The notes: generated by a model from the letters alone, not told the origin. Positions 19,601 to 27,734 are shown, counted from the first letter of the stretch. The stretch: 64,000 nt of DNA from Verrucomicrobiales bacterium (GCA_016793885.1 JAEUHE010000178.1:100432-164431), one strand, 5' to 3'. Program-made: numbers and translations.

Positions 19601-21049
19601 CGCCCCGACGCTGGGGGGGTCGTTGATGGGCGCGACGATGAAGGTTAGATCGCGGAAGGTGGTGTTGGTGCCGTCGGACGCGGCGAGGGTGATGACGGCT
19701 TCGCCGTTGACATTGGGTGGGCTGGCGATGGTCAGCGTTCGCACGGTATCGACTCCGCCGAGGACCGGCGTCGGCGCGAGTGCGATGTTCGAATTGCTGA
19801 CGACGGTGAGGGAAAGGGATGATGACGGCGTTTCGGCATCCGTGAGGTTGAATGTGATGGTTTGGGAGGCGGTGTCCTCAGGCGCTGCGGAGGCCAACGC
19901 TCCGCCGAACTCCGGAGGGTCGTTGACGGGCGTGACGGTGACAAAAAGGGTGTTGCTCACGGAAAGGCCATCGGCGTCGGTCACACTGACGGTCAGGGAG
20001 GCGTTTCCATGCTGGTTGGTGGTGGTGGTGAAATTCAGGGTACGATCGGCGTCGGTGCCGGTGACAACGATGTGTTGTGGCGGGATCAACCCGGGATTGC
20101 TGGACTCGGTGATGACCACCAGTCGATCGACCGGGGTCTGGCCATCTCCTAGGGTGATGGGAACGCTGATCAGGCCCTGGTCTTCCACAACAGTGAGGAG
20201 CGACGAGGTCCCCGCCGCGCCCATCGTGAGGGTGGGTCGGCTACGCACCAGACTGAAGTCGGCGGTCGTCCGAAAAAACAGGGGAAAGCCGTCGGAGGCC
20301 GGTGAAAAGCCCTGATCCGGCCCGGGCAAGGGCGTGATCGTCACCGCATCGACGCTGGTTCCAGGGAAGACATAGCTGCCGTCGGCTGCGGTGGTCACCG
20401 TGGCCAGATTGGCGAGATTGTAGTAGCGGAGATTCCAGGGAGAAAAGCTGCCATTTGCCCAACGCAGCGACACCGAGAGCCGGGCGCTTCCGAACGCCTC
20501 GAACATCATGACCACGAAACTGTGATTACCCGGCTGCAGGGTCCGCGTCGCGGTGAGTTCACGGTAGCCGTGGAGAGAATCGTTGTTGATAATCTCGACT
20601 CCGTCCAGGTAGGCCCGCGAGCCGTCGTCGCTACCCAACGCGACGATGAGATCCTGCGCGGTGGAGACGTCCACGAAGCAGCTAGCGATGACGCTGAACC
20701 GGTCGAAGGGCGCGCCTGGATAAATCTGATAGCTGTCATCGAGATTGATGCCAGTCCCACTCGAAACTCCGCCGAAGCCCAGGTTCTCCACATGCGCAGG
20801 CGCCACTTCGTCAAACGCGCGCGGCGTGCCGAACACGGACGATGGACTCTCGACGGACATGCGGAGCTGAACGCCCGGCACGCCCCGGCCGGTCGCAGGC
20901 TCGGTGACGCGCCCGGTGACACGAACATTGTTTTGCGCCCCGGCAGTCCACGGGCCGAGCAGAAGGCAGCCGAGCAGGATGCGGATCGCCAGCAACGAGG
21001 AAGGAAACGAATGGTTCATCGGACGCGTGGTTGGTATGTTGGAGGTCAT
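10664..21049 (-). CDS. 3,461-residue secreted multidomain giant with TcA-like C-terminus
   Basis: One of the largest genes expected in such a genome. A signal peptide follows the second ATG (21019; MNHSFPSSLLAIRILLGCLLL); the ATG at 21049 adds ten residues. Domains in order, approximately: carboxypeptidase-regulatory-like strand pair 40-70 and 215-240; PA14-like domain 76-213 (LGSDDGSRAYLDGVEI); cadherin/Ig-like tandem domains 270-480; LamG domain 486-656 (HTIEAWLRPAP, WQHVAASWD); more cadherin-like domains 715-910; HAF-type repeats 913-1253 (LGTLGGATASAWAIND, recurring AINDSN/ALNNSG/AVNDFN); an unassigned region; second LamG domain 1953-2110 (DFTVTLWARLG); then a long alpha-helical, coiled-coil-rich region ~2160-3270 and a beta C-terminus. 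The segment AVPKIVGFAFDV (~2975) with flanking helices, and FDIAARYVYLAANAYDFEV (~3130), resemble the pore-forming part of Tc-toxin TcA subunits as I remember them. That relationship is inference. No TcB/TcC (RHS/SpvB) gene is in the window. Confidence 0.9.
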   Translation of the reverse strand: MTSNIPTTRPMNHSFPSSLLAIRILLGCLLLGPWTAGAQNNVRVTGRVTEPATGRGVPGVQLRMSVESPSSVFGTPRAFDEVAPAHVENLGFGGVSSGTGINLDDSYQIYPGAPFDRFSVIASCFVDVSTAQDLIVALGSDDGSRAYLDGVEIINNDSLHGYRELTATRTLQPGNHSFVVMMFEAFGSARLSVSLRWANGSFSPWNLRYYNLANLATVTTAADGSYVFPGTSVDAVTITPLPGPDQGFSPASDGFPLFFRTTADFSLVRSRPTLTMGAAGTSSLLTVVEDQGLISVPITLGDGQTPVDRLVVITESSNPGLIPPQHIVVTGTDADRTLNFTTTTNQHGNASLTVSVTDADGLSVSNTLFVTVTPVNDPPEFGGALASAAPEDTASQTITFNLTDAETPSSSLSLTVVSNSNIALAPTPVLGGVDTVRTLTIASPPNVNGEAVITLAASDGTNTTFRDLTFIVAPINDPPSVGAFTDLPRALALDGRTATVSASAVGSLGLGNVSHTIEAWLRPAPLVSGRNWVLALGQSGPGAHHWMLRPVPGDSTRVSIQFGVWSGVQVTGPTLDVNTWQHVAASWDADTRALSVYVNGIQVGQQIGQTDTDGINFESTPVEVGEPRLPGDTFYAGSIDELRVWSRTLTVDQLRADWNYPLVGNEPQLALYWRFDEQLATRAVDSAVAGGRNDGVITGGATFVDAPGLPFGLKVIDEDTLTPVFLPAFDVEVSLGEAGASLSYTITSLPQHGTVDRTTGAIQPGSQNPVRYLPAANYSGVDSFSYQVTDQGNLVAGPITVRLSVQSLNDLPSISAIPNQVIEEDTVSTSLPLVVRDAETPPARLTLLAVSDNNTLIPPQNVAINGTGTNRTVLIRPAPGEIGTTRLTLFVTDTDGGSSSTTFQVRVVPRPAYALVDLGQLPGRPASAGSGINRQGWLVGSAQSQPSDQHATLFKGLAANEGLIDLGTLGGATASAWAINDSNVVAGFVTRVGSANREAALWDNGAWTGLGFLPGGSFSEALALNNSGALVGYSQIAGGRIAAFIRTDGPLAPLPSFPGATGTVATAIADDGWIAGYAQLDDGTESVFTGTSDTLALRSLPGFRRNRALGVNRSRTLVGYQETASGVRQAFLLDTLTGSSPFHLGKLPGQNNSVARAVNDFNQVVGQSGNSAVSQHAFLYSAGRLHDLDDLIFDSRNPDGTDFVYADGNWVLNDATGINNEGFIVGTGTRSGVQRAFLAVPAWVIGRSIGRPEGAVPRQPEIEILHGQPGDNAQNSFFWSLVESRLYAIRPVTARLKWYTSFTDTTGSGTNLIVNSDRIVSLGISVWPKNPTLHVATVPSEVEPQGVPFSYSFQSVLYSTAQGVHVDTSTKRFTDALPGYSVLLYLQTDGFAPNPSVQRPIFDVVKTVRMEDTRSDQNWLIGTPITNATHFDYLGKNGFVYFPNAFYDGAGPDRAYDRDARLGSILPVNTRTPAIARPTNELVVVWYHTNRLGVAWSDTAIRYTVQWPANADSIVIANGLGSGPLPAQFIEEPRVYHQPDPRAPGYNPNEEHALIASAGDSPAVFALRNDLNAVQNQSEPYVLLKYRTAGGGAWSIKPFKVLAEGVWTNGVHYRFTYPGVAGLELQPPFPLSVLPLCDASYGVPDKGPWWEDYHGKFYARAAGPLGSPTNILIRFFYPLVDAFWYDLNLNGTNDVSQGTCIAWLDQRAADQLSGSNASRGVDGQPIDVNYRVTWPTDAPVLEVGSSLLRSRNGLPDVFSMARVEAIYDDLNPTWRYDTDPAPALSLARLYDPVSQRTVPVEPRTLLDDLGLARENRNGQEVFSVLPATLKPRLTYDPINRTLSFAGVVDYAFSAGPNPLLLPNVMSPRERDRIKQLAPGSAPWSALVESLFWLTRNPHGVDLAPQDNQMDRDLRLGLTTNAHGRIIFETFGDGPKSLAAALTNVPPARPNPGLAFDSTGGGWLSVPDFAALNGDFTVTLWARLGAGGSGALITNAPATGGGLLLSADRPGNRILFSDRTHASGAFHQVSQVLDGEWHHYALTRQGTNLSLYFDGIFLASRLAAGVADTRNFRLAFQVAGQIDEFAMWESALSGNEIRSRMNKALNGAEVNLRAYFPFDDGPTASSFVDNTRFRFVATRAGSLGAIVSSTAPAGIPPRYLTLAENNDPNLPGLPVALHVIEVDDGPYAGDVKILPGDNVFDERVTLRHSSDFGGAPEQVEFEWYYKPDANNFDPTDLPRVNPITGAVTDARGWQSYPATGPGINDVTLGEGGESSLLTLGDNWFVCRYRGYAIGLRPATRWSDWVGDPSGVGAPRASLVEGWIKRVLRGLNPFDARTASFHDSAVNTYASMLVQAGPRYEGPIAFNGSAENLNSIGLIQAYQTVLDRGRKLSIDGAPPVNFDAANNALLLVSSKLSDLYMLIGNEAFADAQDPTIGFGTSSGEYGTLAPSIFAFQNQLDSLLDEELSLLRGRDDRGAGVRAAPVYNRLFWNFTLGEGEVGYRQAYNVRDQNFDGFLDERDARVLYPQGHGDAWGHYLTAIKFYYHLMRHPSFAWVPRTESVSVGGVAVQVDFLDERKFCRIAAARARTGREIVDLEYRNHYVEDPAGQWQGYKDTDSDRAWGVDEWARRAGQAAFFDWLAGNAVLPATDPNPAHVGIQKIDRTTVAELHEIASAYDAIQMKMDEADGGLNPIGAAKGALAFDIDPTFLEVGSTAQIGRRAVQGLFQFDQILERAVTALNNATAVWDQANKTTELLRKNQDSSDQFTRNVREQEIDYKNRLIEIFGYPYAGDIGAGRTYPNGYDGPDLYHHMYVNTTEITGENSPPSRQFTGYFMAPRAGLQTNDFFLGFAPATLESGILPVIFPQSAKDYGFVAPVEWGQRRAPGEVQLALSDLVQADAQLKIALQNYDRLIQDIQAATDLLQAQYNVNSAEIGILNRQRGTVSDMNARIAGLKDTQLSLRGVARVANSVAESAAEAVPKIVGFAFDVGSPIAGAIKLASTIASVGFDTLADLAEGSENSITLAKEDVGLSTEIDLVVNSQRFELLQRVKELEQLVRNEAATRLEAYNQAEVVRQTAGRYLAKLAEGQRLIDQLVRFRKDAAADVSVARYEDMTFRIFRNDALQKYRSAFDIAARYVYLAANAYDFEVNFLGTDQMAGRRFLADIVRQRNLGQMADGDPAVGISGLADSLARMEANWAVLKPRFGVINPQIADTRFSLREELLRIRSSDDVDARWQQELQKARVENLWDLPEFRRFCRPFAPESAGPQPGLVLRFPTTITFGLNYFGWPLAGGDSAYDPSQYSTKIAKCGIWFSGSDPGAVAATPRFYLVPIGMDVMRTPTGNTTATREWRIVDQVIPVPFPIGASDLSNPNWLPINDSLGGSFAQVRRYAAIPARHDAGLYSEADLTNDNRLIGRSAWNTEWMLIIPGGTLLNNPKAGLDAFIQTVSDIKIYFQTYSYSGD

Positions 21050-21071
21050 GGCTCGAGATTCCGCGGTCGGG

Positions 21072-22823
21072 TTAACGGTTCAGCTCCGCGACGTCGGAAA
21101 CGCGCGTCAGTCGGAATGGTCCCTGGCAACGAATGGGTGTTTTGTTAAGGCCAGTTACCGTCTCACGATACGTCCCGGCCTGGACCCGGTAGCCGAAGTC
21201 GGGATCGCTCTCACCCGCGGGTGCAGCGGAGGCGAACTGCAGCGAGATCGCCCGCTGCACAGGGAAGGCTTCCTCCCTTTGCCCGACAAACCGGTCGTCG
21301 AGATTGTCGTGATCGGGATGGAACTTGTGCCGGAACGGATTGGTCGGGAATTGGGGTGAGAGTAAGATGGTGCCCGCCAGCGTGCCGGCGCCGCCGAAGG
21401 TCCCGGTCAACGGCAGGAAGTTCGCGCCGCTCGTGGTCGGGAAATCGTAGCCGACTGCCGTGAAGCGCTGGCCTCCCGGTGTGCCGTCCCGCAAGATCGC
21501 ACCGCCGAACTGCGAATACAGCGAGGACTCGGTCACCAGCGCGTAGCGTCCCGGGACCGCCACCACGCTTTGGCCCGATGGTGTGTTCGTGGTCGTTCCA
21601 TTCTTCCAAAGCTGCACCACTTCCTTCAGCAGCCGCGCAGTGCCATCGCGGCTGACATGAATCAACAGGCGCAGCCGGAACTCCCCGGAAGTCGCCGTGG
21701 TGCTGACGCCGTCCGTGGCCGAGCTGACTTCATTGACCGCGTTCACCGAGGCCTGGCCGACCCAAAGTCCGGCGAGGCTGTGGGCTCCACCGGGCGCCGG
21801 TGCACCACCCGCCGCCACGGTGAGCTTGCGCGCGGACACTGGCAGTTGCAGACGCGTCCCTGCCCCGTCAGTGACCGCAAGGACCGACGCGTATCGATCC
21901 CCGGGGATGTCCCGGCGGCGAATCGATGTGGTGAGATTCGCTTCGCCTCCGGCAGGTGTTGGGCTGGTCCACGCGCCGTCGAGTTTGACCCAGTCGCTGG
22001 CGTTGGTGGGATTGAACCGCTTATAAGAGAGCGGCGACGGCGCGGCGAGATCGCGGATGGAGACTGTCACGTCGGTCTCGCGGAGATTGCGACACGCGAG
22101 ATTGGCGTTGTTGAGCGAACTGCCGAAGTCGAGGCCGTCTCCTCCATCCAGTTTGAGTTCGATGGGCGCAACGTAATCCGAGCCACCGTTGGCGAAGCAC
22201 CAGTAGGCCTCGCCTGGCGCCATGCGATCGGACGGATGAACCAGCGTCCATTGTCCGGTGCCGGCCAGCCGGTAGATTTTCTGGAGACGTCCGGCAGAAG
22301 GATCGTAGTGAGCGGACGACGGTTGGAAGAAGTCGAGAAAGGTGGGCGGCAGCGCGGGATCGAGGGGAAACCCGCGCAGGTTGTAGGCGTTCGGCGCCCA
22401 GGCACGCGGCCGCCAGGCCGGACGCCCCGTCACGTTCAACGTGAATGCGTTCGTCAGCTGGACGAGGTACGCGCGGTAACCGGGAGCAGCGAACAGGTTG
22501 TTCTGGAACGCTGCCGGATGGCCGGGCGGCAGATAGCGCAACCACCGATCACGATTCCACACCGGCTCGTTCGCGTCCGCGATGAAGTCCACCGCCGTGA
22601 TGCGATCGGCAAACGTCCACACAGCCACCAGCGGCGCGCCCGCAAACACAGCGCCGATGGTGTTGTTCGTTGGATCGATCTCGAGCCAGATCGAATTCCA
22701 GCCGGCGCGCAGAGCAAACGTTTGCGTGAGGGTCTGCCCGCGAGCGGCGTTCCCGCCGAAGACCCCGAGGGCAACGGCAGCGAAGATCGGAAAGAGGCGA
22801 CTAGTTTGAAATCGAGTCTTCAT
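21072..22823 (-). CDS. Secreted 583-residue protein of the giant-protein cluster
   Basis: Function unknown. The start is taken at the ATG at 22823 because it opens a clear signal peptide (MKTRFQTSRLFPIFAAVALG, cleavage near AARGQ); it overlaps the end of the upstream parvulin gene by 23 bases, suggesting translational coupling. The mature N-terminus reads TFALRAGWNSIWLEIDPTN, followed by tryptophan-rich beta segments and a motif RMAPGEAYWCFANG near residue 195. The second half (~340-580) is predicted beta-rich with GLWVGQASVNAVNEV, LLIHVSRDGTARLLKEV and HPDHDNLDDRF. I do not recognise a named family. It lies 22 bases before the giant gene, so the two products are very probably made together and may form a complex or share an export route. 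Confidence 0.85.
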   Translation of the reverse strand: MKTRFQTSRLFPIFAAVALGVFGGNAARGQTLTQTFALRAGWNSIWLEIDPTNNTIGAVFAGAPLVAVWTFADRITAVDFIADANEPVWNRDRWLRYLPPGHPAAFQNNLFAAPGYRAYLVQLTNAFTLNVTGRPAWRPRAWAPNAYNLRGFPLDPALPPTFLDFFQPSSAHYDPSAGRLQKIYRLAGTGQWTLVHPSDRMAPGEAYWCFANGGSDYVAPIELKLDGGDGLDFGSSLNNANLACRNLRETDVTVSIRDLAAPSPLSYKRFNPTNASDWVKLDGAWTSPTPAGGEANLTTSIRRRDIPGDRYASVLAVTDGAGTRLQLPVSARKLTVAAGGAPAPGGAHSLAGLWVGQASVNAVNEVSSATDGVSTTATSGEFRLRLLIHVSRDGTARLLKEVVQLWKNGTTTNTPSGQSVVAVPGRYALVTESSLYSQFGGAILRDGTPGGQRFTAVGYDFPTTSGANFLPLTGTFGGAGTLAGTILLSPQFPTNPFRHKFHPDHDNLDDRFVGQREEAFPVQRAISLQFASAAPAGESDPDFGYRVQAGTYRETVTGLNKTPIRCQGPFRLTRVSDVAELNR

Positions 22824-23781
22824 GGGGCGTCTTGGCTTGAGTGGTCTGGAGGCCGGGGACCGACGGCGGCTCGACACGGCGATCCGGGAGCGAAACCGAG
22901 TCCAACAATTCGCGATCGATCCGAACCGCCACCTGGCGTCTCGCTACCGCAAGGAAATCATCCTCTGCTTGCGCGTGCCGCGTTTGTTTGAGCTGGCGAA
23001 CGATGCCGTCCCGCACCTGGGCGAGGGGTCTGCGCGACTCGGGCTGGCGCTCCGTCAGCTTCACGAAGGCGAGCCCGTCCGGTGTTTCCACCACCGGGGT
23101 AACCTCCCCGGCGGATACCAGCGCCGCCACCGCTTCAGCCAACGCCGCGCCATGCCGCCCCGCCAGCGCGGCAGGCGTCAGCCATCCAAAGTCTCCCTGC
23201 ACATACCTTGTGGCCTGGTCCGTGGAGTGCCGTTCAGCCAACTCGCCAAAGTGGGACAGGTGAGCGGTTTCTTGGATGGCCTGTTCGCGCAGCGCAGTGG
23301 CCTCGGTGAACGCCTGCGATCGTCGCTCGGCCGTCGCCTTTCTGGGGACATCCAGCCGAATGATTGCACCGCGAATTTTGGCGGGGGTGGTGAACCGCTC
23401 AAGATGCCGTTGGTAATACCCTTCAATTTCCACATCCGAGGGAGTAGCGACGTTCAAGCCTGCCAACCCCTGCTCCTTGAAGCGACTGACCACGGTGCGT
23501 TTGAAGGCGGCCACCAAAGCCTGATTGGTGTGCAAGCCCGTTTGCCGAGCCCGGACATACAACGCCTCGAACTGCACAAGTTCCTCCAACGCCGCGTCGC
23601 GATCAGCCTTCGTCAAGGGAAGACCTGAACTGCGCCGGCTGCGTTCGGCCAACCGCTGCCGCAAATCCTCGACCGTGATGATGCTGTCACCTACCTGGGC
23701 CAACGTCCCGGGATCGCGCACTCCAGGCGCCTGGCTGCAACCCACCGCCAGAAGCATCAACATCACACATCCGGTCCCCAT
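22801..23781 (-). CDS. Parvulin-type peptidyl-prolyl isomerase lipoprotein
   Basis: A 326-residue SurA/PrsA-like periplasmic folding catalyst. I place the start at the ATG at 23781, which opens a lipoprotein signal (MGTGCVMLMLLAVGC, lipobox cysteine at residue 15); the open frame continues upstream to 23916 but that part lacks signal features. Residues ~35-125 are a helical SurA-N-like segment (LAQVGDSIITVEDLRQRL). Residues ~127-250 form a rotamase domain with the family pattern FGELAERHSTD, GDFGWLTPAAL and GEVTPVVETPDGLAFVKL. Parvulins catalyse cis-trans isomerisation of prolyl bonds and chaperone exported proteins. It is first of four same-strand genes, overlaps the next by 23 bases, and probably serves folding of the secreted proteins encoded downstream; that partnership is inferred from linkage. 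Confidence 0.88.
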   Translation of the reverse strand: MGTGCVMLMLLAVGCSQAPGVRDPGTLAQVGDSIITVEDLRQRLAERSRRSSGLPLTKADRDAALEELVQFEALYVRARQTGLHTNQALVAAFKRTVVSRFKEQGLAGLNVATPSDVEIEGYYQRHLERFTTPAKIRGAIIRLDVPRKATAERRSQAFTEATALREQAIQETAHLSHFGELAERHSTDQATRYVQGDFGWLTPAALAGRHGAALAEAVAALVSAGEVTPVVETPDGLAFVKLTERQPESRRPLAQVRDGIVRQLKQTRHAQAEDDFLAVARRQVAVRIDRELLDSVSLPDRRVEPPSVPGLQTTQAKTPHEDSISN

Positions 23782-24047
23782 GATGCGCCCCGGCTGAATC
23801 AGGCAACGCACCCATTGTTTTGCACCTGCCTGGCAAAGACTACACAGCGACGACATCATTTGGGTTGTTGGGGCGAGGTGTTCCCCGATTACTTCCCACC
23901 GGGATCTACGCGCCACTCCTTCATGCGCAAGTGCAGGAGAAAAAGTATGAACGATCGAAAAAAAGTTTTGTGGGCTGGAAACTCGAAAACCGCCGGATCT
24001 CTGGACACGGCCAGCGGGTACGATGGGGGACCCTCCCGCGGCCCCTG

Positions 24048-27000
24048 CTAGTCGGGTTTCCGTGGAGCAGGCGAGACCTTCATCAGCGTGGCAGCCTCAT
24101 AGCAGGCGAGGCGTATTGCCAATTGATCGTGGTCGCGAACCGCGGAAGTGAATCGGGATCGGTCGGGCAAGGCAAAATCCTCGGGACGAAGCTCGGCGAG
24201 ATCGGCTTTGGCATCGTTTGTATGGCCGGCGCACCAGCGGGTCATCGCCCTGAAGACGAGAGCCAGTCGGCCTTGGGATGGGTGCAAGGGGTTTACCACC
24301 GCTTCGGTCAGGAGCGCCTCGGCCCGGTCGAACTGCCCCTCACGGTAGGCCGCCATTCCTGCCACCGTGCGAAACCACGGCAGGTTGCTGTCTTGCCCTG
24401 AAGCAATCTCAAGCGCGCGACGGGCGGCGGCGCTGGCCTGCTTCAAGCTGTGGGGGTCTGGATCCGGCCGGAGCAAGTAGGTTTTTGCGGCACGATCGCA
24501 CACCGAGGCGTCCACAGACTGGGAGGCCGAAGCGAGGAATGAACGGGAGAGACGTTCGTGCTCCTCGGTCTTGCCGAGCCACAGCAACAAAGTGGCCAAC
24601 TGGAGCGACCGAAGGCCGTCCGCAGGAGTCGCTGACACGTCGCTACTCAGTTTTTCCAGCCAGGCACTGGTCAGTGCCTCGCCTGCTTCCAACCCCAATA
24701 CGCGCGCAGCTTCCCGGAAGGCCAGCCACGTCGTGATGCGACCTCCCGAAGACCCATTGGCGAGCGGATTCTGATCATCGTCGGGAAGCGGAGCCATGCG
24801 CACGGCCGTCTCATCGAATCGGCGCCGTGCCTCAGCCTCCCTTCCCTGACGTTGCAGACTCATCGCGTGGAAGAAGCCGGCGTTGATCGGCGCTGCCTTC
24901 TCCGCCGCCAGGAGCGCCCGGTCCGCGGCCGCGTAGTTGCCGCGGCGAAACTCGGCCATGCCCAGGGCGAGCTGAAACTGACCGAACCATCGATGGTCGG
25001 CCCCATGCTCGACCGCCCGGCGGGCGAGGAGGAATGCCGTTGCAAGCACTTGAGGATCCTCGGGAGGAAGCAGCAGGACTGCCTTCGCCGCCCGTTCGGC
25101 TGTCGTCGGGATCTGAGTTCCCTCCACCAACTTGAGCAGGCGATGGCAGGACGCATGGTAGTCCGCCTCACGACCGAACCACGCCTGCATGACCAACAAT
25201 TCCGTATCCAGGTCCTTCGGATCCCATCGGGCATGGTCGGCCTTGAGTTGCAGCGCATCCTGCCATCGGCCCGCATTGTAGTAGACCTTCTCCAATTCGG
25301 ACAGGTTCCGGAGGGTGGCCCGGTTGTTCGGACCCGACAGTTTCACCGACATCGGCACCAACCATTCGAGCAACTTCAAGCGTGGCTCCTCGCGGCCAAC
25401 CGCGGCATAGGACAAATCCAGCATGAGGGCCGCACGCAGAGTGACTTTGTGCTCCGGTCCGTTTGCCTTGAGACTGAGCGCGTAACCCTCCTCACGCAGG
25501 CCCACCGCTTCGGCATCAGGGTACGCCAACCCCAACGTCTGCAGAGCGAGCACTGTATCCGGATGCTCAGGACCATTGATCTCGCGACTCAGCTTCACCG
25601 CTTCTGTTCCCAGCTCACGCGCCTTGTCCATGCGGTTCGCCACGCAGTAGGTGAATCCCAGGTCCACCATCGCCGCGATGGTTTCGGGCGCACTCCTTCC
25701 ATGCAGCCGCTGGTGAGACGCCAGCAATTCCTTTTGCACCCCGAGTGCCTGCTCGACTTCAAGGGCGGTGGTGTAGGCCTTGCCCACCTGACGTTTTGCT
25801 TCCAGCGCTTCCCGACTGTCCGGGCCGAGGGCCGAGACTCGATAGCTCGCCACCTGGTTCAGCAATGGGATGGCTTCCGCGGCCAGGTTGAGCGCGAGGT
25901 AGGATTTTCCGAGGATCCATCGCAGCTCCGCACGTCGTGCGTCCTGATCGGTCAGGTCCGAATCCAGCCGTTGAGCCGCCGCCTTCAGCGTTTCGACCAC
26001 CGTCACCGTGCGCCCGTCACGCGCCGGATCCGAGCTCTGAAACACCTCCGTCAAAAACGTCGTCACAGCCTCCGATTCAGCCAGCCGGTTCGATGCCAGC
26101 GCCTCAGCGCGAGTGGCACGAACCGCCTGAGAAATGCTGCCCGCGAGTCCGATCAACAGGGCCAGCCCCACTGCGCCCACGGCGGAGAAAGCCACGCGAT
26201 GACGGCGAAACGCCTTTTGCAAGCGGTAAGCTGCGCTGGGCGGCCGGGCGAACACGGGCTCATTGTCCAGGTGCCGTTGAATGTCTGCCACCAGCTCCGT
26301 CGCGGTCGCGTAACGCCGAGAACGATCCTTCTCCAGGCATTTCATCAGGATCCAATCGAGATCGCCCCTTAACAGCTGAATCAGCTGAATCGAATCCCCC
26401 GATCGCCGACGCGCCGTCTCCGTTTGTTCCGCTGCTGACAAGCTCGCCAGCTTCGAGCTGGGGGTGGAAGGCTCCCGTTCACGAATGGCCTGACGCAACG
26501 CGTCCACCCCCATCCCGCGCAGTTCATTGCCTTCCACCGGGGTCCGCCCAGTCAGAAGTTCATAGAGCAGAACCCCCAAGCTGTAGATATCGCTGCGAGT
26601 GTCTACGTCCAGCTTCCCCATCTCGGCTTGTTCCGGACTCATGTATGCGGGCGTACCCATGAATTGATGCTGCTGGGTGTGCACCGTCGACTCGGTCAGA
26701 CGACCCTGAATTGCTTTCGCAATGCCGAAATCGATCACCTTAGGCACCGGGATCTCGTCGTGGACGGTCACCAGGATGTTCGAAGGCTTGATGTCTCGAT
26801 GAATGATCCCCTTTTGATGGGCGTGCTGAATTGCCAGGCAGACTCTAACGAACAGGTCGAGTCGTTGGCGAATCCCCAACTGGTGTTCATCGCAGTAGTT
26901 CGTGATCCAGGCACCCCGCACCAGCTCCATCACGAAATAAGGACGTCCCTCCGGAATGGGGCTTGTAGAATCGGAAGGCCGCACCGTGCCTGTGGTCCCT

Positions 27001-27470
27001 GCATCGAACACTCGCGCGATGTTCGGATGATCCATGAGGGCGAGGGCTTGGCGCTCTGCAGCGAAGCGAGCGACCAGTTCCTTCGTGTCCATGCCCAGCT
27101 TGATCACCTTTACCGCCACCTGCCGTCGCACAGGCTCCAACTGCTCGGCGACATAGACGATGCCGCATCCACCCTCGCCAATCTTCTCCAGCAGCTTGTA
27201 CGGCCCCACCTGCAGCCCTACCCCACTGCAGCGCCACCAGCCTTCGAACGCCTCGCGCTGGTGCCTGGACACCTCGTCAGGCAGTTCCAGGTTGGCGTCC
27301 GGCCGCGCATGCGCCGCCAGCAAGGTCTCCAAGCGTGACCGCAGCGCCGGGTTTCCCTGACACGCCGTGTCGAGAAACGCGGAGCGCTCTGGCTCGCTGC
27401 GTTCCAATGCGGCAAGGAAGAGAGATTCCTCTCCATCGGAAGGCCGGGTCATGGACAGTTCAGCACTCAC
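24048..27470 (-). CDS. Membrane Ser/Thr protein kinase with TPR-rich extracytoplasmic part
   Basis: A 1,140-residue Hanks-type kinase. A short N-terminal helical segment (LFLAALERSEPERSAFL) typical of PVC and acidobacterial kinases precedes the catalytic domain at ~87-410. Visible catalytic motifs are the glycine loop IGEGGCGIVY, the lysine in VAVKVIKLG, HRDIKPSN, DFGIA and the activation-loop end GTPAYMSPEQA. A single membrane helix (VAFSAVGAVGLALLIGLAG) lies at ~421-443. The rest (~450-1,130) is helical with tetratricopeptide-like repeats, expected outside the membrane as a sensor or binding platform. All key kinase residues are present, so it should be active. An ECF sigma factor lies 264 bases upstream on the same strand, a recurrent arrangement suggesting the kinase controls that sigma factor. 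An in-frame ATG at 27452 is an alternative start. Confidence 0.93.
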   Translation of the reverse strand: MSAELSMTRPSDGEESLFLAALERSEPERSAFLDTACQGNPALRSRLETLLAAHARPDANLELPDEVSRHQREAFEGWWRCSGVGLQVGPYKLLEKIGEGGCGIVYVAEQLEPVRRQVAVKVIKLGMDTKELVARFAAERQALALMDHPNIARVFDAGTTGTVRPSDSTSPIPEGRPYFVMELVRGAWITNYCDEHQLGIRQRLDLFVRVCLAIQHAHQKGIIHRDIKPSNILVTVHDEIPVPKVIDFGIAKAIQGRLTESTVHTQQHQFMGTPAYMSPEQAEMGKLDVDTRSDIYSLGVLLYELLTGRTPVEGNELRGMGVDALRQAIREREPSTPSSKLASLSAAEQTETARRRSGDSIQLIQLLRGDLDWILMKCLEKDRSRRYATATELVADIQRHLDNEPVFARPPSAAYRLQKAFRRHRVAFSAVGAVGLALLIGLAGSISQAVRATRAEALASNRLAESEAVTTFLTEVFQSSDPARDGRTVTVVETLKAAAQRLDSDLTDQDARRAELRWILGKSYLALNLAAEAIPLLNQVASYRVSALGPDSREALEAKRQVGKAYTTALEVEQALGVQKELLASHQRLHGRSAPETIAAMVDLGFTYCVANRMDKARELGTEAVKLSREINGPEHPDTVLALQTLGLAYPDAEAVGLREEGYALSLKANGPEHKVTLRAALMLDLSYAAVGREEPRLKLLEWLVPMSVKLSGPNNRATLRNLSELEKVYYNAGRWQDALQLKADHARWDPKDLDTELLVMQAWFGREADYHASCHRLLKLVEGTQIPTTAERAAKAVLLLPPEDPQVLATAFLLARRAVEHGADHRWFGQFQLALGMAEFRRGNYAAADRALLAAEKAAPINAGFFHAMSLQRQGREAEARRRFDETAVRMAPLPDDDQNPLANGSSGGRITTWLAFREAARVLGLEAGEALTSAWLEKLSSDVSATPADGLRSLQLATLLLWLGKTEEHERLSRSFLASASQSVDASVCDRAAKTYLLRPDPDPHSLKQASAAARRALEIASGQDSNLPWFRTVAGMAAYREGQFDRAEALLTEAVVNPLHPSQGRLALVFRAMTRWCAGHTNDAKADLAELRPEDFALPDRSRFTSAVRDHDQLAIRLACYEAATLMKVSPAPRKPD

Positions 27471-27734
27471 AAAGTCACCTATCTCGCATGCGTCAAAAAC
27501 CGGACAAAAGTATCAAGAAAATCAACGGCGGCGAAGAAAGATGATCCAACCCATTCGCCCACGGCTTCGCCAGGAAACCACACTCGAGCGGCGCTGAGAT
27601 GCGGAATGGCTTGGATGGGCAGGACTTGAGTTGAACTTCGGCGTATCTGGAAGGTGATACGGTAAGGTTCGAGGAGCGTCGTGCTCGCCAAGATCTGGCG
27701 TCAGATCGATGCCGGGCAACTGCCGTTTCTCGGC

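Noticed and set aside
24852..26372. Plus-strand open frame of 506 codons
   Set aside because: Antisense to the TPR part of the Ser/Thr kinase; no recognisable motifs.
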